Part shown: positions 34,736-44,105 of the stretch, in pieces
How positions within the stretch are numbered: the first letter of the stretch is position 1
Layout: every line of letters starts with the position of its first letter
Assembly: GCF_000174195.1 (NCBI RefSeq)
Contig: NZ_ACFY01000058.1
Location: forward strand, 25,232-89,231
Source of the DNA: Roseburia inulinivorans DSM 16841
GTDB lineage: Bacteria > Bacillota > Clostridia > Lachnospirales > Lachnospiraceae
Length of the DNA: 64,000 nt
Direction of reading: 5' to 3'
Notes under the pieces: model-generated
Told to the model about the DNA's origin: nothing
What the model saw: the letters and a program-made list of their open reading frames with translations, nothing else
Databases searched by the model: none
Program-made: the position numbers and the translations under genes

Positions 34736-36109
34736 GTGATACAGGCTGGAAAAAGAAAAAAAGAGTTTGCGGATCCATATACCGTGACCGGTGCGGTTAC
34801 AAAAGGAAACATCATTACAAAGCTTTCCCTGCTTATTATGGGCTTGGGTAATATCGCACACAGACAGATCGCAAAGGGACTGATGTTCCTGGTTGTTGAG
34901 ATTGGATATATATGGTTTATGATCCAATCCGGAATTTATAATTTATCCATGTTTCCATCATTGGGATGGAGAGAGCAGGAAAAAGTCTGGAATGAAAAGA
35001 AAAGTATCTATGAGTACACTGCCGGTGATCAGTCATCCCTGATCCTGTTGTATGGAGTTGCAACGATTTATATTACATTGATGTTTATCGTTGTGTGGAG
35101 AGAGGCAGTAAAAAGCTCTTATAAATCAGAAGTGCTTGCAAAATCAGGAAAGCACCTGAACACCTTTAAAGAAGACTTCAAGAGTTTGTTTGATCAAAAT
35201 TTACATAAATTATTACTTGCAGCGCCGATCATGGGAGTATTGATCTTTACGATCCTTCCACTGATCTATAATATTTCCATGGCATTTACCAATTACAGCA
35301 AGGTAAATGATCATCTGGTATTATTTGACTGGGTTGGGCTTGCAAACTTTGCGAAAATCTTAAATTTGAACGACAGTATCGGTAAGCAGTTCTATTCCGT
35401 ACTGACATGGACGATCACCTGGGCGATTTTTGCAACAGCATTAAACTATATTTTCGGTATGATCCTTGCAATCGTGATCAACCGTAAAGAGACACATTTT
35501 AAGGGCTTCTGGAGATTCTGCTTTGTATTATCCATCGCAGTACCTCAGTTTGTTTCCCTGCTGATCATGAGAAGTATGTTACAGCCAACCGGTATCGTGA
35601 ACACTTTATTATTAAAATATGGTCTGATCGATACGGCACTTCCATTTTTCTCAAGTGCGACATGGGCCAGAGTGACAGTTATCGTTATCAACCTGTGGGT
35701 AGGTATCCCATATACGTTACTTCAGGTAACAGGTATTTTACAGAACATTCCGGGTGAATTATATGAGGCAGCGAAGATTGATGGAGCTAATGCAATCCAG
35801 ATATTCTTCAAGATCACATTGCCATATATGTTATTTGTCATGACACCATACCTCATTACACAGTTTACCGGAAATATCAATAACTTCAACGTTATCTACC
35901 TGCTGTCCGGCGGTAATCCGACACCGGTGGATGCAACAGCCGGTAAGACAGATCTGCTTGTTACATGGCTGTACAAACTGACCGTTGATAAGAACTACTA
36001 CAACTTAGGTGCAGTAATTGGTATTATGACGTTCATTGTCCTTGCGATCGTTGCGCTGGTAACATATCGTAATACCGCATCCTACAAAGATGAGGAGGGA
36101 TTCATGTAA
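34736..36109 (+). CDS. Maltodextrin ABC transporter permease, MalF type
   Basis: A 457-residue inner-membrane permease with about eight hydrophobic segments. The GTG start at 34736 follows GGAGG. The first about 140 residues carry two or three TM helices and a soluble insert. The core begins LLAAPIMGVLIFTILPLIYN. The EAA loop that docks to the ATPase is present as LYEAAKIDGANAIQIFFKIT (about 339-358). It is translationally coupled to the next gene (TAATG). Confidence 0.92.
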   Translation: MIQAGKRKKEFADPYTVTGAVTKGNIITKLSLLIMGLGNIAHRQIAKGLMFLVVEIGYIWFMIQSGIYNLSMFPSLGWREQEKVWNEKKSIYEYTAGDQSSLILLYGVATIYITLMFIVVWREAVKSSYKSEVLAKSGKHLNTFKEDFKSLFDQNLHKLLLAAPIMGVLIFTILPLIYNISMAFTNYSKVNDHLVLFDWVGLANFAKILNLNDSIGKQFYSVLTWTITWAIFATALNYIFGMILAIVINRKETHFKGFWRFCFVLSIAVPQFVSLLIMRSMLQPTGIVNTLLLKYGLIDTALPFFSSATWARVTVIVINLWVGIPYTLLQVTGILQNIPGELYEAAKIDGANAIQIFFKITLPYMLFVMTPYLITQFTGNINNFNVIYLLSGGNPTPVDATAGKTDLLVTWLYKLTVDKNYYNLGAVIGIMTFIVLAIVALVTYRNTASYKDEEGFM

Positions 36110-36984
36110 TGAGTAAAAAACAAGTGACATCTGGCACAAAAGCAAAGAAAACAATTGTGAATATTATTATCCATATTTTTCTGGCAATCCTGTCATTCAT
36201 CTGGGTGCTGCCGATTTTCTGGGTAGTCCTGACAAGTTTCCGCGGTGAGAAAGGTTCTTACGTAACCACTTTCTTCCCGAAGACTTATACGATCAACAAC
36301 TATGTGAAATTATTCACAGATACAAGTATTTTGAACTTCCCGAAAATGTTTGTGAATACTTTTATCATTGCGATTTTTACATGTATCATTTCAACCATTT
36401 TTGTACTTTCAGTATCTTATACAATGTCAAGAATGCGTTTTAACATGAGAAAACCATTTATGAATGTCGCAATGATCCTCGGATTGTTCCCATCCTTTAT
36501 GTCCATGATCGCTGTTTACTATATTTTAAAGGCTCTTGGACTGGCAGAGGGATCTATGATCCGTATCGCTTTGATCATCGTATTCTCAGCAGGATCCGGT
36601 GTTGGATTCTATGTTGCAAAAGGTTTCTTTGACACGATCCCGAAGGCGCTGGACGAGGCTGCGATCATCGATGGGGCAACAAGATGGCAGGTATTTACCA
36701 AAATTACCGCGCCACTCAGTAAACCGATTATTGTTTATACCATTTTGACATCCTTCATGGGACCGTGGGTAGACTTCATTTTTGCAAAGGTTATCTGCCG
36801 TGCTGATGCACAGTACTACACCGTATCTATCGGTCTTTGGAAGATGCTTGAAAAAGAATACATTGACAGCTGGTATACCTGTTTTGCCGCAGGCGCAGTT
36901 GTGGTATCCATTCCGATTGCAATTCTGTTCTTACTGACACAGAAATTCTATGTAGATGGAATGAGTGGAGCTGTAAAGGGTTAA
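36109..36984 (+). CDS. Maltodextrin ABC transporter permease, MalG type
   Basis: A 291-residue second permease with six TM segments. The EAA loop reads LDEAAIIDGATRWQVFTKIT (about 182-201), and the C-terminus is the typical KFYVDGMSGAVKG. Its ATG overlaps the malF stop by one base. It forms the heterodimeric channel with the preceding protein. A terminator follows at 37016. Confidence 0.93.
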   Translation: MSKKQVTSGTKAKKTIVNIIIHIFLAILSFIWVLPIFWVVLTSFRGEKGSYVTTFFPKTYTINNYVKLFTDTSILNFPKMFVNTFIIAIFTCIISTIFVLSVSYTMSRMRFNMRKPFMNVAMILGLFPSFMSMIAVYYILKALGLAEGSMIRIALIIVFSAGSGVGFYVAKGFFDTIPKALDEAAIIDGATRWQVFTKITAPLSKPIIVYTILTSFMGPWVDFIFAKVICRADAQYYTVSIGLWKMLEKEYIDSWYTCFAAGAVVVSIPIAILFLLTQKFYVDGMSGAVKG

Positions 36985-37015
36985 CCCGGGCAGCGGATAA
37001 GCTTTGGCTGTGTGT

Positions 37016-37062
37016 GGGACTGTTGTATGAGAGTGAAAATCTTGATACAGCAGTCCCTTTTT
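37016..37062 (+). terminator. Terminator of the malQ-malEFG operon
   Basis: GGGACTGTTGTAT (37016-37028) pairs with ATACAGCAGTCCC (one G-U) and is followed by T5. Confidence 0.85.
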
Positions 37063-37079
37063 ATGTAAATATAAAAACG

Positions 37080-37174
37080 CTCCGCGAGGATGCACAACTC
37101 GCGGAGATGAATATATAGCTACGCTATCCGCTCGTGCGCGAAAGTGTGCGCAAGCACACACTTTGTTGTATAAT
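37080..37174 (+). promoter_or_regulatory. Hairpin-rich control region ahead of the amylase gene
   Basis: Two perfect hairpins occur in tandem: CTCCGCGAG/CTCGCGGAG (37080-37106) and GTGTGC-GCAA-GCACAC (37144-37159, GNRA-type loop). TATAAT follows at 37169-37174, the likely -10 of the amylase promoter; no good -35 is seen, which suggests an activator or an operator role for the palindrome. Confidence 0.45.
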
Positions 37175-37210
37175 ACGAAGAAGAGAAGCTTTAAATGATA
37201 TGAGAAAGGC

Positions 37211-38959
37211 ATGGTTATAGGAATGAAAAAACGTTTGATCGCAGCCCTGTTAGCAGGAATGATGTTGGTACAGACAACCGCTTGTGGAAATAGCACCAGT
37301 GGAACCGTAGGTACTGTGGATAATACAGAGACAATGTCGGAGAGTGGAACAGAGGCAGATACAGAAAAAGAAGGGGATGAAGTTACCGCATTATCTTTGA
37401 TGCAGCAGGTCAATACGGCGGAAGAGAATGTGATCGATGACAATTACCGTACTTATTACGAAGTGTTTGTTTACAGCTTTTATGACAGTGACGGGGACGG
37501 AATCGGTGATCTGAAAGGACTGACGGAAAATCTCGATTATATAAATGACGGTGATCCTGAGACGGACACGGATCTGGGATGTAATGGTATCTGGCTGATG
37601 CCAATCATGCCGTCCACAACGTATCACAAATATGATGTGACGGATTATGAAGCGATCGATCCAGCGTATGGAACGATGGATGATTTTACGACACTTGTAG
37701 ATGAATGCCATAAGCGTGGAATCAATGTGATCATCGATTTTGTCATGAACCACACATCCTCACAGCATGAGTGGTTTCAGACTGCATACCAATATTTGCA
37801 GGGTCTTCCGAAAGGTGCAGAACCAGATGCGTCAGAGTGCCCTTATGTAGATTATTATAATTTTTCCAAAGAAAAACTAGGCGGTTATTATCCGGTGGAG
37901 GGAACAGACTGGTATTATGAAGGACAGTTCTGGAGCGAGATGCCGGATCTCAACTGGGATAATGAAATGTTAAAGACGGAGTTTGAGCAGATCGTACAGT
38001 TCTGGCTGGATCTCGGAGTGGATGGTTTCCGTCTGGATGCAGTAAAGGAATTCTATTCGGGCGCAGATGAAAAAAATATTGCAGTCCTGACCTGGTTTAA
38101 TGATATGGTGAAATCCAAAAAAGAGGATGCATATCTGGTCGGAGAGGCATGGAATGATTACAATGTCTATGCGAAATATTATCAGAGTGGCATGGACAGT
38201 TTCTTTGATTTTACTTTTGCGGATAAGGACGGTATCATCGCAGACACAGTAAAGGGAATCAATGGCGCTTCCGCTTACGGAAAGAGTCTTGTCAATACGC
38301 AGGAGCTTTACGGCAGCTACAGTGATACTTACATTGACGCACCGTTTTACACCAATCATGATATGGCGCGGAGCGCAGGTTATTATTCCGGCGATTATAG
38401 TGAAGCGCAGACAAAGCTTGGAAATGCAATGAATCTTCTGATGTCGGGAAGTGCATTTTTGTATTATGGGGAGGAGCTTGGAATGAAAGGCTCCGGAAAA
38501 GATGAAAATAAGCGTGCTCCGATGTACTGGTCGACGGATGCCGATGCTACGGGTATGTGTGACGGACCAAAGGATATGGACGATATTAAGATGAAGTATG
38601 GCAGTTTAGAGGAGCAGGAAAACGATGGTAATTCCATTTATAACTTTGTGAAACAGACGATCGCATTGCGGAATGAGTATCCGGTGATCGCCAGAGGAAA
38701 GGTCGCATTTGATGAGGGGATTTCGGATGATACGGTATGCGTGATCCGGAAAACCTGTGATGAGGGACAATTGACGCTGGTGTTCAATACTTCAGAGAAG
38801 GCACAGACGGTCGATTTCAGGAAATCAGCTCTCGGAGCAACGGAAGACAGGAAATATCCATTGCAGATCGCAGGGGAGCTTCTGACAGGAACGGAAGCTG
38901 CCGTTCTGGATGAAGAACAGCTTACCATACCTGCGTATTCGGTCGTGGTCTTAGAGTAA
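37211..38959 (+). CDS. Secreted alpha-amylase lipoprotein (GH13)
   Basis: A 582-residue GH13 enzyme with a lipoprotein signal (KKRLIAALLAGMMLVQTTAC, lipobox TTAC), so it is anchored outside the membrane. Linker about 27-65, then the catalytic domain: NVIIDFVMNHTS, GFRLDAVKEF (nucleophile Asp), AYLVGEAWND (acid Glu) and YTNHDMARS. DSDGDGIGDLKGL resembles the oligo-1,6-glucosidase/amylase subgroup. An all-beta C-terminal domain follows. The start could also be the ATG at 37223; the ribosome binding site GAGAAAGG suits neither perfectly. It would release maltodextrins for the MalEFG importer just upstream. Confidence 0.9.
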   Translation: MVIGMKKRLIAALLAGMMLVQTTACGNSTSGTVGTVDNTETMSESGTEADTEKEGDEVTALSLMQQVNTAEENVIDDNYRTYYEVFVYSFYDSDGDGIGDLKGLTENLDYINDGDPETDTDLGCNGIWLMPIMPSTTYHKYDVTDYEAIDPAYGTMDDFTTLVDECHKRGINVIIDFVMNHTSSQHEWFQTAYQYLQGLPKGAEPDASECPYVDYYNFSKEKLGGYYPVEGTDWYYEGQFWSEMPDLNWDNEMLKTEFEQIVQFWLDLGVDGFRLDAVKEFYSGADEKNIAVLTWFNDMVKSKKEDAYLVGEAWNDYNVYAKYYQSGMDSFFDFTFADKDGIIADTVKGINGASAYGKSLVNTQELYGSYSDTYIDAPFYTNHDMARSAGYYSGDYSEAQTKLGNAMNLLMSGSAFLYYGEELGMKGSGKDENKRAPMYWSTDADATGMCDGPKDMDDIKMKYGSLEEQENDGNSIYNFVKQTIALRNEYPVIARGKVAFDEGISDDTVCVIRKTCDEGQLTLVFNTSEKAQTVDFRKSALGATEDRKYPLQIAGELLTGTEAAVLDEEQLTIPAYSVVVLE

Positions 38960-38984
38960 AAAAGAATACTTTTCCGGATAACAG

Positions 38985-39020
38985 AAATCCCCGATATGAG
39001 AGAATCTATTGGGGATTTTT
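38985..39020 (+). terminator. Terminator of the amylase gene
   Basis: AAATCCCCGATA (38985-38996) pairs with TATTGGGGATTT (39007-39018, one G-U) and runs into T's. Confidence 0.8.
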
Positions 39021-39022
39021 AC

Positions 39023-39050
39023 TTGAATCTGTGCTTTTTTGGTATATAAT
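39023..39050 (+). promoter_or_regulatory. Promoter of chemoreceptor gene 2
   Basis: TTGAAT (39023-39028), a 16-nt spacer and TATAAT (39045-39050), 75 nt ahead of the ATG. Confidence 0.6.
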
Positions 39051-39124
39051 AGTAATATCAAAGACGGAAAATACAGGTGTTGTGGAAATGCGTGTGTTTA
39101 AGAGAAAATCTGGAGGAACAATAG

Positions 39125-39514
39125 ATGAAGCGGAAAGTCAGAACAAGAAAGCTGGGAATCAAATTTAAAATACTGATCCCGGTATGTGTATGTGTACTCG
39201 TTGTCTGTGTGGTTATGGGAGTAAATTCTTACAAACATATCCAAGACGGCATGGTTGAGATGGGCGTTCAGGAGGCAGACATGGCGGCAGATCTGACACT
39301 TCGTATGTTAGATGGCGACGAGGTGGAGCAGATCGTTCCGGGGGCAGAAGAAAGCGATGCATATAAAGGAGTTCTGGCAGACCTTAAAAAATATGAAGGA
39401 CAGCTGTGGGATTGCATATCTGTATACTTTATATACCGATGGGACAAATGTTTATTACGGAGTAGATGTGGAAGCAACCGAGGATGTAAGTTATCTCGGG
39501 GATCCTTTTGCTGA
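39125..39514 (+). CDS. Methyl-accepting chemotaxis protein 2, N-terminal fragment
   Basis: The first about 90 codons encode the start of a chemoreceptor: a basic N-terminus, a TM segment (about 14-33) and the beginning of an extracytoplasmic sensor ([20 protein letters not shown]). After ADLKKYEG the reading becomes nonsense and stops at 39514, while the normal continuation is in the +1 frame. The shift falls in the window 39386-39412, which includes an A6 run; one base fewer restores the sensor. GGAGGAACAATAG precedes the ATG. Confidence 0.8.
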   Translation: MKRKVRTRKLGIKFKILIPVCVCVLVVCVVMGVNSYKHIQDGMVEMGVQEADMAADLTLRMLDGDEVEQIVPGAEESDAYKGVLADLKKYEGQLWDCISVYFIYRWDKCLLRSRCGSNRGCKLSRGSFC

Positions 39515-40856
39515 CTCTTATGAGGAGTTAAAATCTGTATTTGAGGGACAGGAATATGTGCAGGATTATATTGATGAGACGGAGGATGGAGACCTGATCA
39601 CAGTCTACAAGCCGATCACAAACAGCGCAGGAAAAGTGGTGGCAGTTCTGGGGTGCGATTATGATGCATCTGATATTACTGCCCGGCTTGAGGCATCACT
39701 TGTGGGAGTGATCAAGATCGGTGTGGTCTGCATTGTTCTTGCAGTAGCGGCTCTCAGTATCATTATTTCAACGATCACGAGAGGGCTTCAGAAAGTGGAC
39801 GACAAGATTTATGAGATCGTGCATAATGAGGGAGATCTGACACAGAAGCTGGACATCCACAGTGGAGATGAGATGGAACTCATTGCAGGGAATGTCAATG
39901 CTTTATTGGAATACATACGGGGAATCATGTTGAAGATCTCCGACAATTCAGAACATTTAAATGGTTCGTCACAAAAGATCGCACAAAACCTTGCAGCAGC
40001 TGAGGTGAATATCACTGACGTTTCCGCAACTATGGAGGAAATGAGTGCGGCAATGGAGGAGACAAACGCTTCACTGGAGCAGATCAGCACCTCAGTGGGA
40101 CAAGTTTATACATCCATTGAAAACATGGCAGCACGTGCAGAACATGGGAAAGATTCTTCCGGTGAAATGAACGGGCGGGCAGCCAGTGTCCGCACAGAAG
40201 CCTTAAATAAACAGCAGGAGGTTGCGGAGCAGACAGCCGAAATGGCACGGACATTGGATGAGAAGATCGAGCAGTCCAACGCAGTGCAGAAGATAGCACA
40301 ACTTACAGCCAATATTATCGAGATCACCGATCAGACTAATCTGCTGGCATTAAATGCGAGCATTGAGGCAGCAAGGGCAGGAGAGGCAGGAAAAGGATTT
40401 GCAGTCGTGGCAGATGAGATCGGAAAACTTGCTGCCAATTCGGCAGAAGCTGCAGAACAGATACAAAAAGTGAGTGCAGCGGTAGTTGAGGCTGTGAATG
40501 GTCTGGCACTTGCGGCAGAAAATATGGTCGAATTTGCGGGAATAACTGCTGTGGATGGTTATCAGCAGTTAGTGGAAATGAGTGAGTGTTACAGCAAAGA
40601 TGCAGGTGATATGAATTCCATTATGGAAGAGTTCACAAGTGCTGCAGGCGAATTGCAGAAAGCCATGGACGAGATCAGGGAATCAACGACAGCAGTCAGT
40701 GCAGCTGTCGAAGAGAGCGCAAAGGGCATTGTGAATGTGGCAGAAATGTCCACAGATCTTACCGGAAGTGTTGGAGATATCCAGAAGGCGGCTGATCATA
40801 ACAATGAGATCGCAGATCTGCTTGATACTGAGGTGAAACGCTTTAAACTGGAGTAA
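39312..40856 (+). CDS. Methyl-accepting chemotaxis protein 2, main part (frameshifted)
   Basis: The authentic protein resumes near [20 protein letters not shown] (about 39405): the rest of the extracytoplasmic sensor, TM2 ([20 protein letters not shown]), HAMP and the full signalling domain with the tip [20 protein letters not shown]. The open frame begins at 39312, but residues before about 39400 are out of frame with the real N-terminus. The repaired gene, 39125-40856, would encode about 577 residues. The sensor differs from the receptor at 2210. Position beside starch genes hints at, but does not show, a sugar ligand. Confidence 0.88.
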   Translation: MATRWSRSFRGQKKAMHIKEFWQTLKNMKDSCGIAYLYTLYTDGTNVYYGVDVEATEDVSYLGDPFADSYEELKSVFEGQEYVQDYIDETEDGDLITVYKPITNSAGKVVAVLGCDYDASDITARLEASLVGVIKIGVVCIVLAVAALSIIISTITRGLQKVDDKIYEIVHNEGDLTQKLDIHSGDEMELIAGNVNALLEYIRGIMLKISDNSEHLNGSSQKIAQNLAAAEVNITDVSATMEEMSAAMEETNASLEQISTSVGQVYTSIENMAARAEHGKDSSGEMNGRAASVRTEALNKQQEVAEQTAEMARTLDEKIEQSNAVQKIAQLTANIIEITDQTNLLALNASIEAARAGEAGKGFAVVADEIGKLAANSAEAAEQIQKVSAAVVEAVNGLALAAENMVEFAGITAVDGYQQLVEMSECYSKDAGDMNSIMEEFTSAAGELQKAMDEIRESTTAVSAAVEESAKGIVNVAEMSTDLTGSVGDIQKAADHNNEIADLLDTEVKRFKLE

Positions 40857-40882
40857 CGGAGACTATAAATCATAATTGAAAT

Positions 40883-40928
40883 AAAAAATCGTGCGAACAA
40901 AAACGTATTATGTTTGCACGATTTTTTT
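40883..40928. terminator. Bidirectional terminator
   Basis: AAAAAATCGTGCgAACA pairs with TGTTtGCACGATTTTTT, between the chemoreceptor and the convergent gene at 40941. Confidence 0.85.
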
Positions 40929-40940
40929 ATCAATAGGTAT

Positions 40941-41582
40941 TCAGTTCATAACATAATGAAAGAAATCAACAGCATTCCCTTTGTTATCAGTTGCGTATGC
41001 AATGCCGAAGCAGACCGTTCCGGTGTAGTAACCGTAGTCAGAAAGCCATTGGTTGTCGTTCAGTTCCAGACCGCATGGGAGTGTCTCACCGGTTTCGGAA
41101 TCTGTTGCATAGACAATCATATCTTTGTACTGTTCTAATTCATCCGCTGTTAAATAATCCGTAAGAGGCATAAGACTTCCGGCATCAGCGTATTGCTGGA
41201 ACACAAATTCCGGTGCAAAAAGAACGTCGGCACCACCGACAGAAAGTTTTAAAGTCAGTTTCTGGTTACTGTAGTAGTTTGTGGAGTAATTATCGTCATC
41301 AGAAAAAGTGATGGAGGTATCTACGGTAACTTCTTCTTTCTTTGTAAAGCCTTCCTGTTCAAAAAATTCATCTGTGGAAGAAACGTTTTCTTCATAAGGA
41401 TTCAGGGTATTTACCATCACTATATCTAAAACACTTTCCCTATAGGCAGCATAATGTACGATCATGGAAATGACAAACGCCACAAGGCAGATGGCAGCAA
41501 TGATGTGCCAGCGGTAATAGTCCCAGATATATTGCACCTTTGCTTTGCGGGAAAGGTCTTTGAATGCAGTTTTCTTTTCCAT
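40941..41582 (-). CDS. Membrane-anchored protein of unknown function
   Basis: 213 residues. A charged cytoplasmic N-terminus (MEKKTAFKDLSRKAKVQYIWDYYRWH), one TM helix (about 27-48) and an acidic extracytoplasmic domain. The part around VGGADVLFAPEFVFQQYADAGSLMPL resembles the ligand-binding lobe of extracellular solute-binding proteins, and short proteins of this kind recur in Lachnospiraceae without assigned role. I do not recognise a specific family. AGGTTTTCCT follows the strong site GGAGG ahead of the ATG at 41582. It is monocistronic. Confidence 0.7.
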   Translation of the reverse strand: MEKKTAFKDLSRKAKVQYIWDYYRWHIIAAICLVAFVISMIVHYAAYRESVLDIVMVNTLNPYEENVSSTDEFFEQEGFTKKEEVTVDTSITFSDDDNYSTNYYSNQKLTLKLSVGGADVLFAPEFVFQQYADAGSLMPLTDYLTADELEQYKDMIVYATDSETGETLPCGLELNDNQWLSDYGYYTGTVCFGIAYATDNKGNAVDFFHYVMN

Positions 41583-41690
41583 AGGAAAACCTCCGTAATT
41601 CTGTGCGCTTTACTAACGCGATAATGATAGGATAACATAGAAAGAAGCAGGTTAAAAGGGAAAAAGTATAAAGTTTATCTAAAATAAAAA

Positions 41691-41723
41691 ATGCTAAGAA
41701 TGAAAAGGATTCATTCTTAGCAC
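41691..41723 (-). terminator. Terminator of the tRNA-Phe/Gly unit
   Basis: TGCTAAGAATGA pairs with TCATTCTTAGCA. On the minus strand the stem is followed by a T-rich run (plus-strand AAAATAAAAA). Confidence 0.8.
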
Positions 41724-41740
41724 ATTCGTTGTACACAAAA

Positions 41741-41811
41741 AGCGGGTGATGGGAATCGAACCCACGTATCCAGCTTGGAAGGCTGGTGTTCTACCATTGA
41801 ACTACACCCGC
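41741..41811 (-). tRNA. tRNA-Gly (TCC)
   Basis: 71 nt on the minus strand: acceptor GCGGGTG/CACCCGC, D-arm GTTCAATGGTAGAAC, anticodon TCC (plus-strand 41777-41779) and T-arm GGGTTCGATTCCC. No CCA is encoded. Confidence 0.95.
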
Positions 41812-41814
41812 AGA

Positions 41815-41887
41815 TGCCCAGTTCCGGAATCGAACCAGAGACACAAGGATTTTCAGTCCTTTGCTCTACCAACTGAGCTAACTGGGC
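41815..41887 (-). tRNA. tRNA-Phe (GAA)
   Basis: 73 nt on the minus strand: acceptor GCCCAGT/ACTGGGC, D-arm GCTCAGTTGGTAGAGC, anticodon GAA (plus-strand 41852-41854) and T-arm CTGGTTCGATTCCGG. It lies 3 nt upstream of tRNA-Gly. Confidence 0.95.
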
Positions 41888-41908
41888 TTGTTGCTCACAA
41901 CAAAGATT

Positions 41909-41937
41909 ATTGTAAAGGAAGGAACCTTTGTTGTCAA
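41909..41937 (-). promoter_or_regulatory. Promoter of the tRNA-Phe/Gly unit
   Basis: On the minus strand: TTGACA (41932-41937), a 17-nt spacer and TACAAT (41909-41914), just upstream of tRNA-Phe. Confidence 0.85.
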
Positions 41938-41951
41938 GCAAAAAATGAAAA

Positions 41952-43973
41952 TTATAAATAAGGAAGAATATCTTCACAGTAGCAGCGCAGTACCTCCCCA
42001 ACACTCCAGGCCTGGGCATAACAGCCGCGGGGATTGTGTGGTGTATCCCCGTCAAAGATTTCAGAGATGGAACCGATACAGCCGGAATCCGTCAGATGTT
42101 TTCTCACAGGCTCTAACATGCGGACGGCATTTGCGGCAGCAGAGGAGGAGTGGTGGTTCACTTTCATATAGGCACTGAAAAATCCACCGAGCAAAAAGCC
42201 CCAGGCAGTTCCCTGATGGTAAGCGGCGTCCCTCTTTGCAAGAGCACCGCAGTAAATGCCATGGTAGTCCGGATGATCCGGTGCGAGGGAGCGAAGTCCA
42301 CAGCCGACAAACAACTCTTTTTCCACAAGTGCGACAACTGCTTTTTCCTGTTCCTCCGGGAGCAGGGAAAATGGAAGGGATACGGCGTAAACCTGGTTTG
42401 GACGGATATGGTCGTCCGGCTCGTCACCATCCACAACATCAAACAGGCACTGGTTGGCGGAATCCCAGAACTTGGCATTGAAGGATTCTTTTACCTGTTC
42501 GGCGCGTGTGCGGTAGGCAGAAGCATCTTCGTCAAATTTTTCGCAGAGTGATTCCATGATCCGTAAAGCGTTATACCACAGCGCGTTGATCTCCACCGGT
42601 TTTCCGTGGCGCGGTGTTGCTACCCAGTCACCGACGCGGACATCCATCCAGGTGATCTGGTCAAGTCCGCTTCCGGCGTGGATCAGCCCGTCGTCTTCCA
42701 TATAAATGCTGAAATCCGTTCCTTTTTCATAGGCGGAGATGATCTCTTTTAAATGAGGGAAAATCTGTTCTTTTACAAAAGCTTCCGCCTCGGCAGCCGG
42801 GTTATAATGAAGGTACTGATAGACCGCATAAAAGTACCAGAGAGAGGCGTCCACCGTGTTATAGAGCGGCGGCATATTGTCGTCCGGGAACATATTCGGC
42901 ACAATTCCGTGGCGGATATATCTGGCAAATGTCAGAAGGATCTCCTCAGCTTCTTTGAAACGTTTCGTGCAGAGCGTCAGACCGGTAAAGGCGATCATTG
43001 TGTCTCTGCCCCAGTCAGTAAACCACGGAAGTCCGGCGAGAACGGTCATCATTTTCGTGGACTCGCGGTAAGTCAGAAACTGGTCGCTGGCAAGCACCAG
43101 CTGGTTGGCAAACGAGTCGTGGTATCCGGCTTTTTCAAAAAGTTCTGCATGGCAGCGGGCATTTTCCTCTAAAATGGAAAATGCTTCCGTACCAGACACA
43201 GGGGCAGGACGCTCGTTCACGTCACCGATACTGCACAGGATGGAAACTTTTTTGGTTGTGTTGGCAGGAACTGCAATGGACAGGTCAACCGGACAGTAAT
43301 GGCAGTCAAGCCCATCTGTCTCAAGATCCACTTCAATCTGTAACTGCATGTCGATGTCATAAACAGTTTCGCGTTCGGAAAAAGTTCCTTCACTTGTCTG
43401 AAAACGAATGGCAATATCTTTATTTTTTTCCGGAACAAGATAAAATGTCCTGTCTTCTGTAAATGTCTCAAATTTTAAAGTGTCCGGGGTGCTGCTCTCA
43501 CTGTGCTCGCGGTAGTTGAAAAGCGGTGTGAGCGTAAAGGTACAGTCGCTGTCCCCGGCGGTCAGTTCATAGGCGACTGCGCAGACATTGGCGTTCCTTT
43601 TTAATGTGATGTGCTTTTCAAAAGAAAAATTGTCTGTCTCATAGGTGTAGTGCACGCTTCCGTCATAGATAAAGGAAGTGAGAAACTTCTGTCCCTCTGT
43701 GTAAACCGTTTTTCCGGAAGCACAGTGCTGGGAAGTCTCAAAGGAAACCGTGCTGGTTCCGACAGTGGCTGTTTCGTTGATCTTGGAAAAAACGAGATAG
43801 CGCTCAATTGGTGCATGGAGGCTGGCAATCAGGTACCCCTGGTGTGTACGGCTGTGTGCGCCGATCATCGAGCTTCCTGCGTATCCGCCAATGCCATTGG
43901 TGACTGCCCACTCACGTTTGATCCCTTCTTTGAATGTTGTCCAGTCTTTTTGGGTATACTGATATGTGATCAT
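41952..43973 (-). CDS. Glycogen debranching enzyme (amylo-alpha-1,6-glucosidase)
   Basis: A 673-residue two-domain debranching enzyme of the archaeal/bacterial GDE type. The N-terminal beta domain starts with EWAVTNGIGGYAGSSMIGAH, the family hallmark. The C-terminal (alpha/alpha)6 catalytic domain has GLPWFTDWGRDTMIAFTGL, NTVDASLWYFYAVYQYL, TWMDVRVGDWV and PVEINALWYNALR. It removes alpha-1,6 branch stubs, releasing glucose from glycogen-like glucans. AGGAGG precedes the ATG. No terminator is seen before the tRNA promoter at 41937. It completes the intracellular alpha-glucan set of the window. Confidence 0.92.
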   Translation of the reverse strand: MITYQYTQKDWTTFKEGIKREWAVTNGIGGYAGSSMIGAHSRTHQGYLIASLHAPIERYLVFSKINETATVGTSTVSFETSQHCASGKTVYTEGQKFLTSFIYDGSVHYTYETDNFSFEKHITLKRNANVCAVAYELTAGDSDCTFTLTPLFNYREHSESSTPDTLKFETFTEDRTFYLVPEKNKDIAIRFQTSEGTFSERETVYDIDMQLQIEVDLETDGLDCHYCPVDLSIAVPANTTKKVSILCSIGDVNERPAPVSGTEAFSILEENARCHAELFEKAGYHDSFANQLVLASDQFLTYRESTKMMTVLAGLPWFTDWGRDTMIAFTGLTLCTKRFKEAEEILLTFARYIRHGIVPNMFPDDNMPPLYNTVDASLWYFYAVYQYLHYNPAAEAEAFVKEQIFPHLKEIISAYEKGTDFSIYMEDDGLIHAGSGLDQITWMDVRVGDWVATPRHGKPVEINALWYNALRIMESLCEKFDEDASAYRTRAEQVKESFNAKFWDSANQCLFDVVDGDEPDDHIRPNQVYAVSLPFSLLPEEQEKAVVALVEKELFVGCGLRSLAPDHPDYHGIYCGALAKRDAAYHQGTAWGFLLGGFFSAYMKVNHHSSSAAANAVRMLEPVRKHLTDSGCIGSISEIFDGDTPHNPRGCYAQAWSVGEVLRCYCEDILPYL

Positions 43974-44042
43974 TCTTTTTTTCCTCCTGAACGAAAAAAT
44001 ACGAAAATTTCTATTATCTTATTTTACATGATAAAAAAGAAG

Positions 44043-44071
44043 TTGTACAGAGGGAAAAAAGCGTATATAAT
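44043..44071 (+). promoter_or_regulatory. Promoter of the membrane protein gene
   Basis: TTGTAC (44043-44048), a 17-nt spacer and TATAAT (44066-44071), 35 nt ahead of the ATG at 44106. Confidence 0.75.
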
Positions 44072-44105
44072 TATCATTACGAAATTTTGTTTGGAGGAAA
44101 TGATT

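Noticed and set aside
43611..44099. Upstream extension of the small membrane protein at 44106
   Set aside because: It would lie opposite the debranching enzyme N-terminus; the promoter at 44043-44071 and GGAGG at 44093 place the start at 44106.
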